From Narthecium ossifragum (lineage: Eukaryota; Streptophyta; Magnoliopsida; Dioscoreales; Nartheciaceae), in assembly GCA_963920575.1 (NCBI GenBank), contig OY986966.1:21647656-21711655 (forward strand): DNA of 64,000 nt, in the 5' to 3' direction. Position numbers and translations under genes: made by a program. The notes beneath the pieces are model-generated. The model searched no databases, had not been told where the DNA came from, and saw only the letters and a program-made list of their open reading frames with translations. Each line of letters opens with the position of its first letter. Position 1 is the stretch's first letter. Positions 12,018 to 22,055 of this stretch are shown piece after piece.

Positions 12018-12040
12018 TGGCGCCGTTGCCGGGGATTTGA
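12018..12040 (+). other. Primer-binding site, tRNA-Asp
   Basis: TGGCGCCGTTGCCGGGGATT begins six bases after the LTR end. It is complementary to the 3' end of tRNA-Asp(GTC) apart from one extra G, the primer type reported for Athila elements. Confidence 0.85.
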
Positions 12041-12277
12041 TGAGTTGAATTTCTTACTGGATAAATTTCTTCCTTCAATTAGGTTGCTTTACTTTATTTA
12101 TTACAAAATACCAAAAATAGAACGTTGCTTATATTGTATATCTTTTTGTGTTTGTAGGTGAAGCTTCCGAGCGGCGAAGCGACTCATCTACGAGCGAAGA
12201 TACAAGGTTTTTGGACCAGCCCACTATAATGTATCTCTTACCTTGTATGGTCCAAATTCCCATATGTGTGAATAAGT

Positions 12278-15136
12278 TTGCTTGAGGATTCAGATCTGGA
12301 TATTATATTGCAAGTATTCTTAGATTCTAGGACATCTTCAAGCGTATCCTTGCATAAGGACCTCCCGCTTCCTCAAGCCATGGATGATCCCAACCTGGAC
12401 CCTAATCCTAATGTCAATCCCATCCCGGACCGTAGGAGTATGAGGGATTATTATATCCCTTCTATATTTGCACCCACATCGGGTATACAACAACCCATTG
12501 TTCAAGCCGCACACTACGAGTTTAAGCCTCAATTCCTTCAATTCCTTCCAAACTTTCATGGCTTGAGTAATGAGGACCCTTACTACCATCTAGAAGATTT
12601 TCTTGAAAAGAATTCCACGATCAAAATTCCAAATTTTAGTGAGGATGCAATGAAATTGAAATTGTTTCCATTTACCTTGAAGGGCAAAGCTAAGCATTGG
12701 TTAGGATCCCTTGAGCCCCAAACGATCACCACATGGGACCAATTACAAAGTGTTTTTTTTGAAAAATTCTACCCTATAGCGAAGACTCATGAAATGAGGA
12801 CTCAAATAGCGACCTTTCGTCAAGAAGATGACGAACCTTTTCATGATGCTTGGGATAGGTTTAAAGAGCTTCTTAGAAAATGCCCACACCATCAAATTTC
12901 AAAGTGGTCTCTTGTCGATTATTTTTACAATGGCCTTAAAATACGTCATCAACAAGACGTAGACACCGCTTGTGGTGGGGTGTTCATGACAAATCCATAT
13001 GAGGACTCATGGGTTCTATTTGGAAAGCTTGCAATTAATTCCCAAAACCATGCCTACACTTCAAGAAATGTTAGGGATACTTCAAGTTCTAAGGGACAAT
13101 GCAACCCGAGAGGAGTTTTAGAGTTATCCGAAGCCACCCGTGTTTCACAATAAATTAATACTCTAAGTAGGAAATTCGATCAAGTTCTTGCTCATTTTTT
13201 GAATCAAATTCCTACTCCTCCTTCTTCATCGAGCTACCCACTCAATTCTCCATCATTGGGAGAACTTTGCTTCCTATGTTCGACTCCCGGCCACGTAGTT
13301 ACCGATTGCCATTTGGCAGGTGAGTACCCGGAGCTCGTGCAAGAGCATATCAATGCGGTCTTCAATCAAACAAAGCCTACTTATGACCCTTATTCAAATA
13401 CGTACAATGCTAGGCCTCCGATTTCAGGCAATCAAGCCCCAAGCTATCCTCCTAGGTACCAAGCGCCATATCCTTCTAACCAACCTCCACAAAATCAAAC
13501 CACCTACCGGCCACCTCAAGCTCCTCATGCATATCCACCTCAAGTGCCAAGTTATCCTCAATCATCTCATCCTCCAAATTGGAATCAAAGGCCACCTGGG
13601 CCTTCCCCATACCAAGCTCCCTATCAAGCCCATCAAGCTCCTCAAGCTCCGAAACGTGACCCTTGTATTGAGGAAAGGCTTCTCAAGGCCTTGGATTCTT
13701 TTGAGTCAAGTACCCAACTTTTGCATTCTCATTCCCAATCCATTGCAAAGTTGGAAGTGCAAATAGGCCAATTGGCCAATACAATGGCAAGAAGGGAGGA
13801 GGGTAGACTTCCTAGTCAACCCATAGCAAACCCTAAAGGCCAACATTTTGTCGATTCCACTTACGAGGAAGTGCAAGCGGTCACTACCCTCCGAAGTGGA
13901 AAGATTTTTCCTAATGTTGAGATGTCCAAAGACACCACATTAGAGCAAGAGCATGAACCTCATTTGTCTACTTCAATGAAAGATTCTCAAGCATCACCTC
14001 ATCATACCCCTCATGATTCTTCAAGTCCATTGCCATCTTTCGAGGAAACTGAGCCTATTTTACTCGATTCATTGCCAACCAAAGCATGCATTTCTAGGGC
14101 TCCATACCCTCAAGCACTAGTTGATCCTCAAGCTACATCCCAACCTTGGAAGATTGGCAAGTATGAGGAGATGCTAGAACTTTTCAAGAAAGTCCACATC
14201 AACCTTCCCTTGTTAGATGCCATCAAGCCAGTGCCTTTTTACGCCAAATTCTTGAAAGACTTGTGTACCCATAAGCGGCAATCCAAATCTCACGTCTCCA
14301 AAAAGCTCTTCCTAACTGAGCAAGTTAGCTCTATTCTTCAACTCGATCTACCTCCGAAATTGAGAGTCCCCGGCACTCCTATCATTTCTTACATCATAGG
14401 AGATCAATTGATTGAGGGAGCTCTTCTTGATTTAGGAGCTAGTGTGAATCTCATGCTCTACTCCTTGTTTTGTAAGTTTGGCTTAGGAGAGCTCAAGCCG
14501 ACCTCGATGACTTTGCAATTGGCCGATAGATCTATCAAGACACCACGGGGTGTTCTTGAAGACATATTAATCAAGGTCGATAGATGTGTTTTCCCAGTAG
14601 ATTTTGTGGTCTTAGACATGGAGCCCGGACCAAGGCATAAAAAGTCCATTCCCATCATTCTAGGTCGACCATTCCTTGCCACAGCCAACGCTTTAATAAA
14701 TTGTAGGAATGGAGTTATGGCCGTTACATTTGGCAACATGGAGATACGGCTTAACATCTTTGATGCATCTAAACATTACGCGTGTGAAAAAGAATGTTTT
14801 GTGATTGATGTATTAAATGACCATGACGATGTTGAATGCTTGAATGATTTACTGGGTAATGACGAAGAGGTTGATGATAGTTGTTGTGATATTAATTTTC
14901 CGGTATATCAATCATTTTACGACGACATACCCAATTATGAGGAGGATGCTTGTGATATCAATATGCCGGTTTATGAAGTCTTTAGTGAGGATATATCAAT
15001 TTTCGGGGACTCCTATGATGTTAATATGCCTATTTATGAGGTGTTTTGGGAGGACGTAACTAATGTTGATGAGCCGAGTTTGGTTGTTTTTCAAGAAAGG
15101 TTATCAATCTCTCATGATTGTGAGGATGAAGGCTAA
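12278..15136 (+). pseudogene. Athila-type gag-protease with one in-frame stop
   Basis: One reading frame broken only by TAA at 13151-13153; the two open parts (291 and 645 codons) are in the same frame. The N-terminal part is Athila/Tat-type Gag (FLPNFHGLSNEDPYYHLEDF, KGKAKHWLGSL, TWDQLQSVFFEKFYP). The second part has a zinc knuckle CFLCSTPGHVVTDC (C-x2-C-x4-H-x4-C), a Pro/Gln-rich linker, and an aspartic protease with ALLDLGASVNLM and IPIILGRPFLATANAL. DLGAS in place of D(S/T)GAS is common in this lineage. The C-terminal part carries three acidic repeats of D(I/V)N(F/M)P(V/I)Y...F..D. No reverse transcriptase follows. Confidence 0.85.
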
Positions 15137-15139
15137 CAT

Positions 15140-15544
15140 ATGTTGCCGACATTAGAGACTTTTGAAGTTTTGGATGAGGTCTTGCCCATTCTTAAATGTG
15201 ATTATATAGGCGATGATTGTGTGACCCATTGGTGGAGGCATGCCTTTGATTTGTCGCCTTCTATATCTTCCTCCACAATAATATCTGCCACAACACTATC
15301 ATTGCCCATCTCGAATGCCATCCCATTTCCCGCGTTCATGAATACATTCATTCGGCCTTATAAAACCGTTAATAAAGAACGTGACATCTTTTATGCTAAA
15401 ATGGATATATGGTTAAAATGGCTTGTGATGAAAGAAACGTGCTTTTATCATTGGTATTTAAATAAAGTTCTTCGAAAATGGCTTCGTTCTCACATTTCTA
15501 GATACGACCACCATTTAGAGGGGACATCGAAATTTTACGGGTGA
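15140..15544 (+). CDS. Short ORF after gag-protease, unknown
   Basis: A 134-codon frame beginning four bases after the protease stop. It reads MLPTLETFEVLDEVLPILK... and has no domain I recognise. It ends just before the conserved Athila signature GCGCTTGGTGGGAGGCAACC at about 15580. It is likely the remnant left where pol was deleted; whether it is translated is unknown. Confidence 0.4.
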   Translation: MLPTLETFEVLDEVLPILKCDYIGDDCVTHWWRHAFDLSPSISSSTIISATTLSLPISNAIPFPAFMNTFIRPYKTVNKERDIFYAKMDIWLKWLVMKETCFYHWYLNKVLRKWLRSHISRYDHHLEGTSKFYG

Positions 15545-15884
15545 GCTTGCATTGTGTCGAGCTAGAGACGATAAATCAAGCGCTTGGTGGGAGGCAACCC
15601 ATCCTTTTTTCGTATTTTTCTGAGTTTGTTTGTCATTTCTTCTTTGCATGATTGATTGTTTTTTCCATTATTTGCATGTTTGATTTTGGTGTGTTTTTGA
15701 ATTGATCTTTGTTGGAATAATTGTGATGTCGAGATGGTTTGTTGTTTTTGTGTGATGATTGATGAATCAACTGGTTTGGAGGGTTTTTATTGTGGTATTT
15801 TTACGCCTAAGGAGCCTAGTATTCATGCTTGAGGTGTGTGGGGCGATTTCCCAGGTTTTCAGCTCAGTTTTGCATTTTGGTACA

Positions 15885-16425
15885 CAAAAGATCGATCTTC
15901 CAAGCGGTGAAGATTGATCCTTTAAGTCCGATTGAATGTAAGCTGGAGCCTGGGTGAATATGATCGATCATGTATCCTCTAAAGATCGATCTTTCTTGCA
16001 CATTTAATTGTGACAGAGGGATGGTTTTAGGTGATCGATCCTTTATCACCTAAAGATCGATCTTTCTTGCACATTTTAATTGTGACAGAGGGATGGTTTC
16101 TGGATGATCGATCCTCGAGCATAGAATGATCGATCTTGTAAAGAATTTATGCAATTCTCAGAAACAGGAAGATCGATCTTGTAAAGAATTTATGCAATTC
16201 TCAGAAACAGGAAGATCGATCTTCCTTCATGAAAGATCGCTCTTTCCCTTGTTCCTGCGAGACCAAGTAAATAAGATCGATCTTTCAAGAGGGAAAGATC
16301 GATCTTACTTACTTATACATGTCACTACGCCTTAAGCCTGATCCTTTATGATGCTGCCACGTGTTCGAAAGATCGATCTTGCTCTTTCAAGAGATCGATC
16401 TTTTGTGGGGATGGTTAAAAAAATA
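15885..16425. repeat. Second GATCGATC array in the 3' internal region
   Basis: At least 15 GATCGATC-type palindromes, mostly AAGATCGATCTTTC. The segment GATCGATCTTGTAAAG... is duplicated exactly in tandem, about 39-43 bp per unit (about 16129-16213). It lies between the post-pol signature and the 3' LTR. Confidence 0.85.
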
Positions 16426-16924
16426 TATAGGCGCGGGAGATCGACTTAGGGCCCCAAGCCCTAAGATTTCAAGGTTATCTCTACACTTTACCCTTCTTCC
16501 GTGCTTGAGGACAAACCCGCTTAAGTTAGGGGGTATGATTTCATCATGTTTATAGATAACCTGTGTTTGACCTACATTTAATCATATGCTGATTTGGTGG
16601 TGAATATGTGAAAAATTTTCAATTATTATGCTAGCATGGATTATTATTGCATAATTCATCTTGATTCTCATGCTTTGTAGAATTTGGTGAATCATTTCAT
16701 GAGTAGGGTTATTCGTCTACTTTAATTCTACTTGTCATGCATTAAGGACATTTGAGTGATCTAATCCACTTGTGCACGTACATTTGTATGAGGGGGCAAG
16801 TAGTATTTGATTGGGGAACCCTAACAGATTGGGGGTCCAAGGCGACTTACACTCGATTGAGATGACTTGTAGTAGGGTTCGAAGCCAAGTTAGAGGCCAA
16901 GAACCAGGTTAATAAAAGTGACTA

Positions 16925-17265
16925 GTCTTGATTCGTAGCTTTCTAGGCTCGAGTATTTAGATCCGAGGGGTGCTTCAACACCTAATGCCCCAAAGTCATA
17001 GATGGCTTGGGAGTCATTGATCTAACACTCGTTAAATGGGCCTAGTAGAAAGCTTAAGGGATCAAGGCATTGCACGGTCACGCTAGTATCAAATAAAAGC
17101 TTGTTGGTCAGCTGTGATTCGTGGCCTGCTAGGTTCGGGAAATTAAGCCCGAGGGGTGCCTCAACACCTAGTGCCTTTAGGTCATCTGACCGAGGAGCCA
17201 CTAGCCCAAATCTCGTTACATGGGCCTAGTAGAAAGCCTAAGGGATCATGGCATTGCACGACCAC
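16925..17265 (+). repeat. Two-copy tandem repeat before the 3' LTR
   Basis: Two diverged units of about 170 bp share CCGAGGGGTGC(T/C)TCAACACCTA, a TGGGCCTAGTAGAAAGC block and GGCATTGCACG. They are followed by an A-rich tract at 17279-17312. The region is non-coding. Confidence 0.7.
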
Positions 17266-17730
17266 TGGTTTTAGTCAGAAAAAAAAAGAAAAAAAAAGAA
17301 AAAAAAAATAAAAGAACAAAGATTTTATTTTAAATAAAACTTGTCATTTGTTCAACCGGTGTAAAGCGCTAAGGATGTCTAGTTTTGATTGGAACCCTAC
17401 TTGAATGACTATGAGATCCCGAATACTTGAGTAGCAACTTTCACTACACGGATTGCTTAGATGAGCTTTGATCTTGGTCAAGTGCTTTGAAGTGTTTGAA
17501 TGATGCTATTGATGGAATTATTCGCTTGCATTTTACTTGTACTATGGGTTGATGGATGGAGCTATGCATTTGAATCTATGTGTGCATATGAATGAATTTT
17601 GATCGCATAAGAACCGAAGCTACTTGAGAAATGACTAATTGTAGACCGGGTGATTGCTCTTTAATAGTTTCTTATTTCTTTCCTTTCCCTTCAAGTTATT
17701 TTTCTTTTGCTTTGCTCGAGGACTAGCAAA

Positions 17731-17747
17731 GTTCAAGTTAGGGGGTG
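17731..17747 (+). other. Polypurine tract
   Basis: AAGTTAGGGGG lies immediately before the 3' LTR start TGATAAGACG, the expected plus-strand primer position. Confidence 0.7.
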
Positions 17748-19384
17748 TGATAAGACGTGAAAAGTGCATAAATCACCCTTTCAACTTGGCCTTGTTAGTC
17801 TCCGAGCAAGGCCTTACTGACGATTATTACCCCATGACAGGTACAAGAGCCCTCAACGAGGATTAGATCAAGTTCCAAGCTAAAACGAAGTCTTTCGAGC
17901 CAATTTAGTATGAAGAAGATCGATCCTTTATTGAAAAGGATCGATCCTTTAAAGACATTAAGAAGAAATTCAGTCGGAACAACAAGGATCGATCCTCCAT
18001 CATGAGAAGATCGATCCCTTATACGCATTTTTCAGAGACAGAGCGCAAGTATTGAAAGGATCGATCCTTCCCAAGTACATGATCGATCTTTCACGGGAAA
18101 AAGAGATGACAGAGCGCGACATTCTAGAGGATCGATCCTAGCCTACTGAAAGATCGATCTTCATTGGGGCGCAGTCAGAACTCAAGAGAAAAGATCGATC
18201 CTCGCCTATAGGAAGATCGATCCTCGCCTATAGGAAGATCGATCTTCCACGGGACCAGTGACCACACGGAAGAGGAAGATCGATCCTTTACCCTATAAGG
18301 ATCGATCCTTTTGTGCCAGCCGAGCAAAATCAATGATCCAGATCTAATCCGAGTGGGGGAGGCTTGTTTACTATAAATAGAACCCTTTTGGGGGCTTTTA
18401 GGGATCTTCTCTTGGACCATTCTCCAGCTTTTCTTCTTTTAGTTCCTTTTTACCCAATTGAGAGGAGGGCTCTTTGGAGGAAATCCATGGGAGGAGAGCT
18501 TCATCAACCTCCATCCATGGATCCATCCAAGATGAGTAGCTAGCTTCCTTTCTCTTGGGATTTCCATGTAGTTGTAGGATTCTTTTGTAGTTTTCTTAGG
18601 GATTTTTGATGTGTAATCTTTAGGGATGATCTATTGTATGGATTTGAGCATGATATTGATCTTATTTGTTGAATGGATGAATGCCCTTATTTGGTATGAG
18701 CTAGAACTTGTGCATGATGGGTGTTTGTTATTATGCCTCAATGAGTTGGATGTGCTAGAATCATATCCAATTACATTGGGAGGATATATAACCCTAGATT
18801 GGAGTTTAGGGATGCTAGAACCATCCCTATCCCTCTAACTAGAGAGTCCATTCTATCCCTTCATTGTATTGGATTCGAGATGCTAGAACCATCTAGATCC
18901 AATGCCCGATTCCATACAATACCTTTTTCTTGCGACGAATCGATCTTAATCGAAGGTTCGTTAGCGACGATAGAAGTTAAGCACTCATTCGTCGACTTTG
19001 TGAATGTGATTCTTTCCGACGGATAATTCTAAGCCAACTTCCGTTGAGCAATAAGTGAGGCTAACCACCCGCTTGTCGACTTCTAGATTTCGATCATCCC
19101 AATTGGATCATACACATTAATTCCTTAGGAGGCTACACTAGAACCTACAATGAAATGGAAATCCCAAGGCTTCTCTATATTAGTTTTATTTCTCTTTACT
19201 TAGTTAATTACTTTAATCGTCATTAATCCAAAACCCAAATTATTTTAGCTAGTTGTTGGGAGTTATCTATTGAGTGCGTTAATCAATTCTCATTTCCCTG
19301 TGGATCGACCCGGACTTAGGATTCGATAAATATTGTAATCTCGACTCCCTAGTCACTTTTACGACGAGTGATTTGGGCGCGTCA
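17748..19384 (+). repeat. 3' LTR of the Athila-like element
   Basis: 1637 bp, closely similar to the 5' LTR. Differences include one fewer unit of the GATCGATCCTTTATTGAAAA repeat, one extra GATCGATCCTCGCCTATAGG unit near 18190-18235, an 18-bp gap near 18650 and loss of about 25 bp around a palindrome ACTACGTAGT near 19316. Base substitutions are few. Confidence 0.9.
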
Positions 19385-19389
19385 CTAGG

Positions 19390-19680
19390 ACCTCCTGCAC
19401 AAGGATGAATAGATAGGCCAATAGTGGATCGCCTTGCTGGAGCCCGTAGGCTGTGGGGAAGAAGCCACAAACCCTTCCGTTGATGAGCAGTGAGAAACAG
19501 GTGGTGGTGATGCATTCCATGATCCAGCTGATCTATAAATCTAGGAATTCCATCTTGGTTAAGACCCTACGGATGAAGCATTTTAAACCACAGAAGATGA
19601 ATTCCATTGGCACCAAAATCCAAGTACATCAGCTTCCAACTAATGGCAGGTGTGTAACACACCAAAAAGGAATGTCCTAC
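19390..19680 (-). mobile_element. LINE 1, part 4: core of reverse transcriptase (5' end)
   Basis: On the minus strand this reads GFFPTAYGLQQGDPL and LFILVQEVL, the conserved block before the catalytic YTDD that lies on the other side of the gypsy insertion. Upstream is SWKLMYLDFGANG, a DMSKAFDRVEW-type block with frameshifts. Homology fades near 19680, so the LINE is 5'-truncated; no endonuclease domain is seen. Confidence 0.8.
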
Positions 19681-19892
19681 TAACAAAATACTTGTCAAGT
19701 GCTTCTCGGAAGTCTAATTGGTTTGGGAATTATTTCACATGGAAGCTAGCCGTGATGGACGGATGATTATATGGATAGTAAGAGTGACGTTGCTATATGC
19801 ATTGTTGCATGCCATGTGTATATTTGGAATGGGCATGGATTTTCACGTTGGGAGCTGATCACCATAATTGCAAAGGAATATGGTTGTATTCC
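19681..19892. other. Spacer with no recognised feature
   Basis: A short AT-rich stretch between the LINE end and the MULE foldback. Confidence 0.3.
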
Positions 19893-19901
19893 GAGTTATA
19901 G

Positions 19902-21133
19902 GAATTTTTTGCCAGATGATACCTCTAAAGATGGCTTTTGGCATTATGATATCCATGTGTTGTTTTTTTGCATCCTCATACCCCCCGTTTACTAAATTAT
20001 TATCATACCCTCACTATTTGGATCCACAACATGGTATTTAATGCGACGGCGTCGTCAAGAGAAGTCTGGTGTCAGGGGGCATTAATTACGTCATATGTGG
20101 CAAGTAACGTGTTTCTCATGCGTAGTTAGGCATGTTTCTATGCGTGGTTAGACGAGTTTCTATGTGTGCTTACCAAACCTTCCTGCGCAACGTGTTTCCC
20201 ATGTGTGGTTAGATGTGTTTCTATGCGTGGTTAGGTGAGTTTTTATGTGTGATTACCAAGCTTTCATGCGGTTGTATTAAAGGCATTAATGACCCCTCAA
20301 CATGGCAACATCTTATTAGCCAATAGCAAAAGTATACTCTGACGCATTAACGTGAGAAGACATGCGCATTAAATACTCTGTCGCATTACCACGCGTGGTT
20401 ATCAGTATACGCGCGTAGAAAGTATGCTAAGTCGCACGAAAACAATACTCATGTTTCTCAAATGTCGGATAAATACGCATAAAAAACACATAAACACGCA
20501 TATGTTTGTTTACGCGTTTAATGCGTGTTTATGTATTTTTTATACGTATTTATCCGACATTTGAGAAACGCGAGTATTCTTATTCGTGCTACATTAGCAT
20601 ACTTTCTACCCGCGTATAGTGATAACCACGCGTGGTAATGTGAAAGTATTTAATGCGCATGTTTTCTCACACATGCGTCGCATTTAATGCGTCAGAGTAT
20701 TCTTTTGCTATTGGCTAATAAGATGTTGCCAGGTTGAGGGGTCATTAGTGCCCCTAATACAACCGCAGGAAGGCTTGATAATCACGCATAGAAACTCTCA
20801 TAACCACGCATAGAAACACATCTAACCACGCATGGGAAACACGTTGCGTATGAAGGGTTGGTAATTACATATAGAAACTCACTTAACCACGCATAGAAAA
20901 GCGCCTAGCCATGCATGGGAAACATGTTGCTTGCCACGTGTAGCGTAATTAATGTCTCCCTGACATCAGTTTTCTCTTGTCGTCGCCGCATTAAATGCCA
21001 TGTTGCGGATCCAAATAGTGAGGGTATGACAGTAATTTAGTGGGCTGAGGGGTATGAGGTTGCAAAAAAACCAACACATGGGTATCATAATGTCAAAAGC
21101 CATCTTTGGAGGTATCATTTGGCAAAAAAATTC
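19902..21133. mobile_element. Mutator-like foldback element
   Basis: A 1232-bp element that is nearly all inverted repeat: two arms of roughly 590-610 bp with a centre near 20500-20515. The termini are GAATTTTTTGCCAGATGATACC and its near complement. A 9-bp TSD, GAGTTATAG (19893-19901) versus GAGCTATAG (21134-21142), one mismatch, fits the Mutator superfamily. Each arm holds tandem units of the type GTTTCTATGCGTGGTTAG. No transposase is encoded, so it is non-autonomous. Confidence 0.85.
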
Positions 21134-21283
21134 GAGCTATAGTGGCTACTTCGATCGTGTCAAAGGATCCAATTTGTGTAACTAGACAGGTCGAGTCGAG
21201 TTTGTGAAATCTATGGTTCTAGTTTAGATTGCTCGAGAAATCTGTCAACAGAGATCAATATAGATGAAAAGGAATTCAGAATA

Positions 21284-21512
21284 CAAAAATATTTGTGTAG
21301 ATGGACTAGTGCCACCGATGGACTACATCAAAAATCGATATTGGGCTACCGATTGATTGATCTAATCCATCGGCATTTCGATAGTGAGATACCGATTGAT
21401 TGATCTAACCCATCGGTGGTTCGCTACCAATGAACTAGATAAAAAATCAGTAGTGTGCTGCTAATAGGTGCAATGCACATGCCACATGTCCATGTACACA
21501 AATCGGTGCTCT
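21284..21512 (+). mobile_element. CGGTA-palindrome hAT-like MITE, copy 1
   Basis: 229 bp with a perfect 8-bp TSD, TCAGAATA (21276-21283 and 21513-21520). The 5' end ATTTGTGTAGATGGAC mirrors the 3' end, whose complement is GATTTGTGTACATGGAC. The interior is made of short palindromes such as ATCGGT..ACCGAT. No coding capacity. Confidence 0.8.
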
Positions 21513-21520
21513 TCAGAATA

Positions 21521-22055
21521 TTATCGATCGTTGTAGCTGTAGCGACAGGATTGTCACTCAAGCTATAATTAGACAGAGTCACCAGAGATCATACACAAGC
21601 AAAAGCTAATTTCGTTCCTCCTTTGCATCCTGTTAGCAATGAACTGAAGGCAGGCAAATAAAGAAGTTGTTCGAAGATATCGAACAATAGCTAGTGTAGT
21701 GGTAAAAAGATAGGCAAGCTTCTGCTTCTACTGAGCACATGTATATTACATTTGCCTTAGATGGAGACTCAAATGATAGACTCAGGAAAAAGAAGCATCA
21801 AATTCGACAAATCAATACATAGCTTTTATTTCCATACCATTGCTCGATCAAATCAATGTGTTCGTGTTATCAACTTTAGATATAGATGGCATTGCTACAA
21901 GCACAACCATGACATACAGCTATATATATAGCACTAACAATAGAGAAAATAGTAACTCATGAGACATCATAAGCCAGTGTTAAGGACATAGCCTCACTCA
22001 TCAAGAGGATAAGCTAGAAATTTGTTCCATCTTATTTTTCCCATAAATACCAACT
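21521..22055 (-). other. IQD gene 3' UTR and flank
   Basis: No other feature is seen. The 3' UTR of the minus-strand IQD gene should occupy the part nearest 22055; TATTTATGGG-type sequence follows the stop within about 20 bp. Confidence 0.4.

Larger units (their letters stand above)
10336..19384 (+). mobile_element. Non-autonomous Athila-like Ty3-gypsy element
   Basis: A 9.05-kb element with two LTRs (10336-12011 and 17748-19384), a tRNA-Asp primer site, gag-protease, and a non-coding 3' region. The TSD is CTATG (10331-10335) and CTAGG (19385-19389), one mismatch. Reverse transcriptase, RNase H and integrase are missing: the protease frame ends at 15136 and soon reaches the GCGCTTGGTGGGAGGCAACCC signature that follows pol in Athila elements. 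It would need a partner for mobilisation. It interrupts LINE 1 between VQEVL and ARLTR, and the LINE frame is restored when the element plus one TSD copy are removed. Confidence 0.88.

Noticed and set aside
15885..16425. Reading the spaced GATCGATC repeats as a CRISPR array
   Set aside because: Units and spacers are irregular, the repeat is a short palindrome, the sequence is eukaryotic and the array lies inside a retrotransposon.
19279..19515. A 78-codon minus-strand frame spanning the LTR/LINE border
   Set aside because: It reads from LINE sequence into the 3' LTR and is an accident of the junction.
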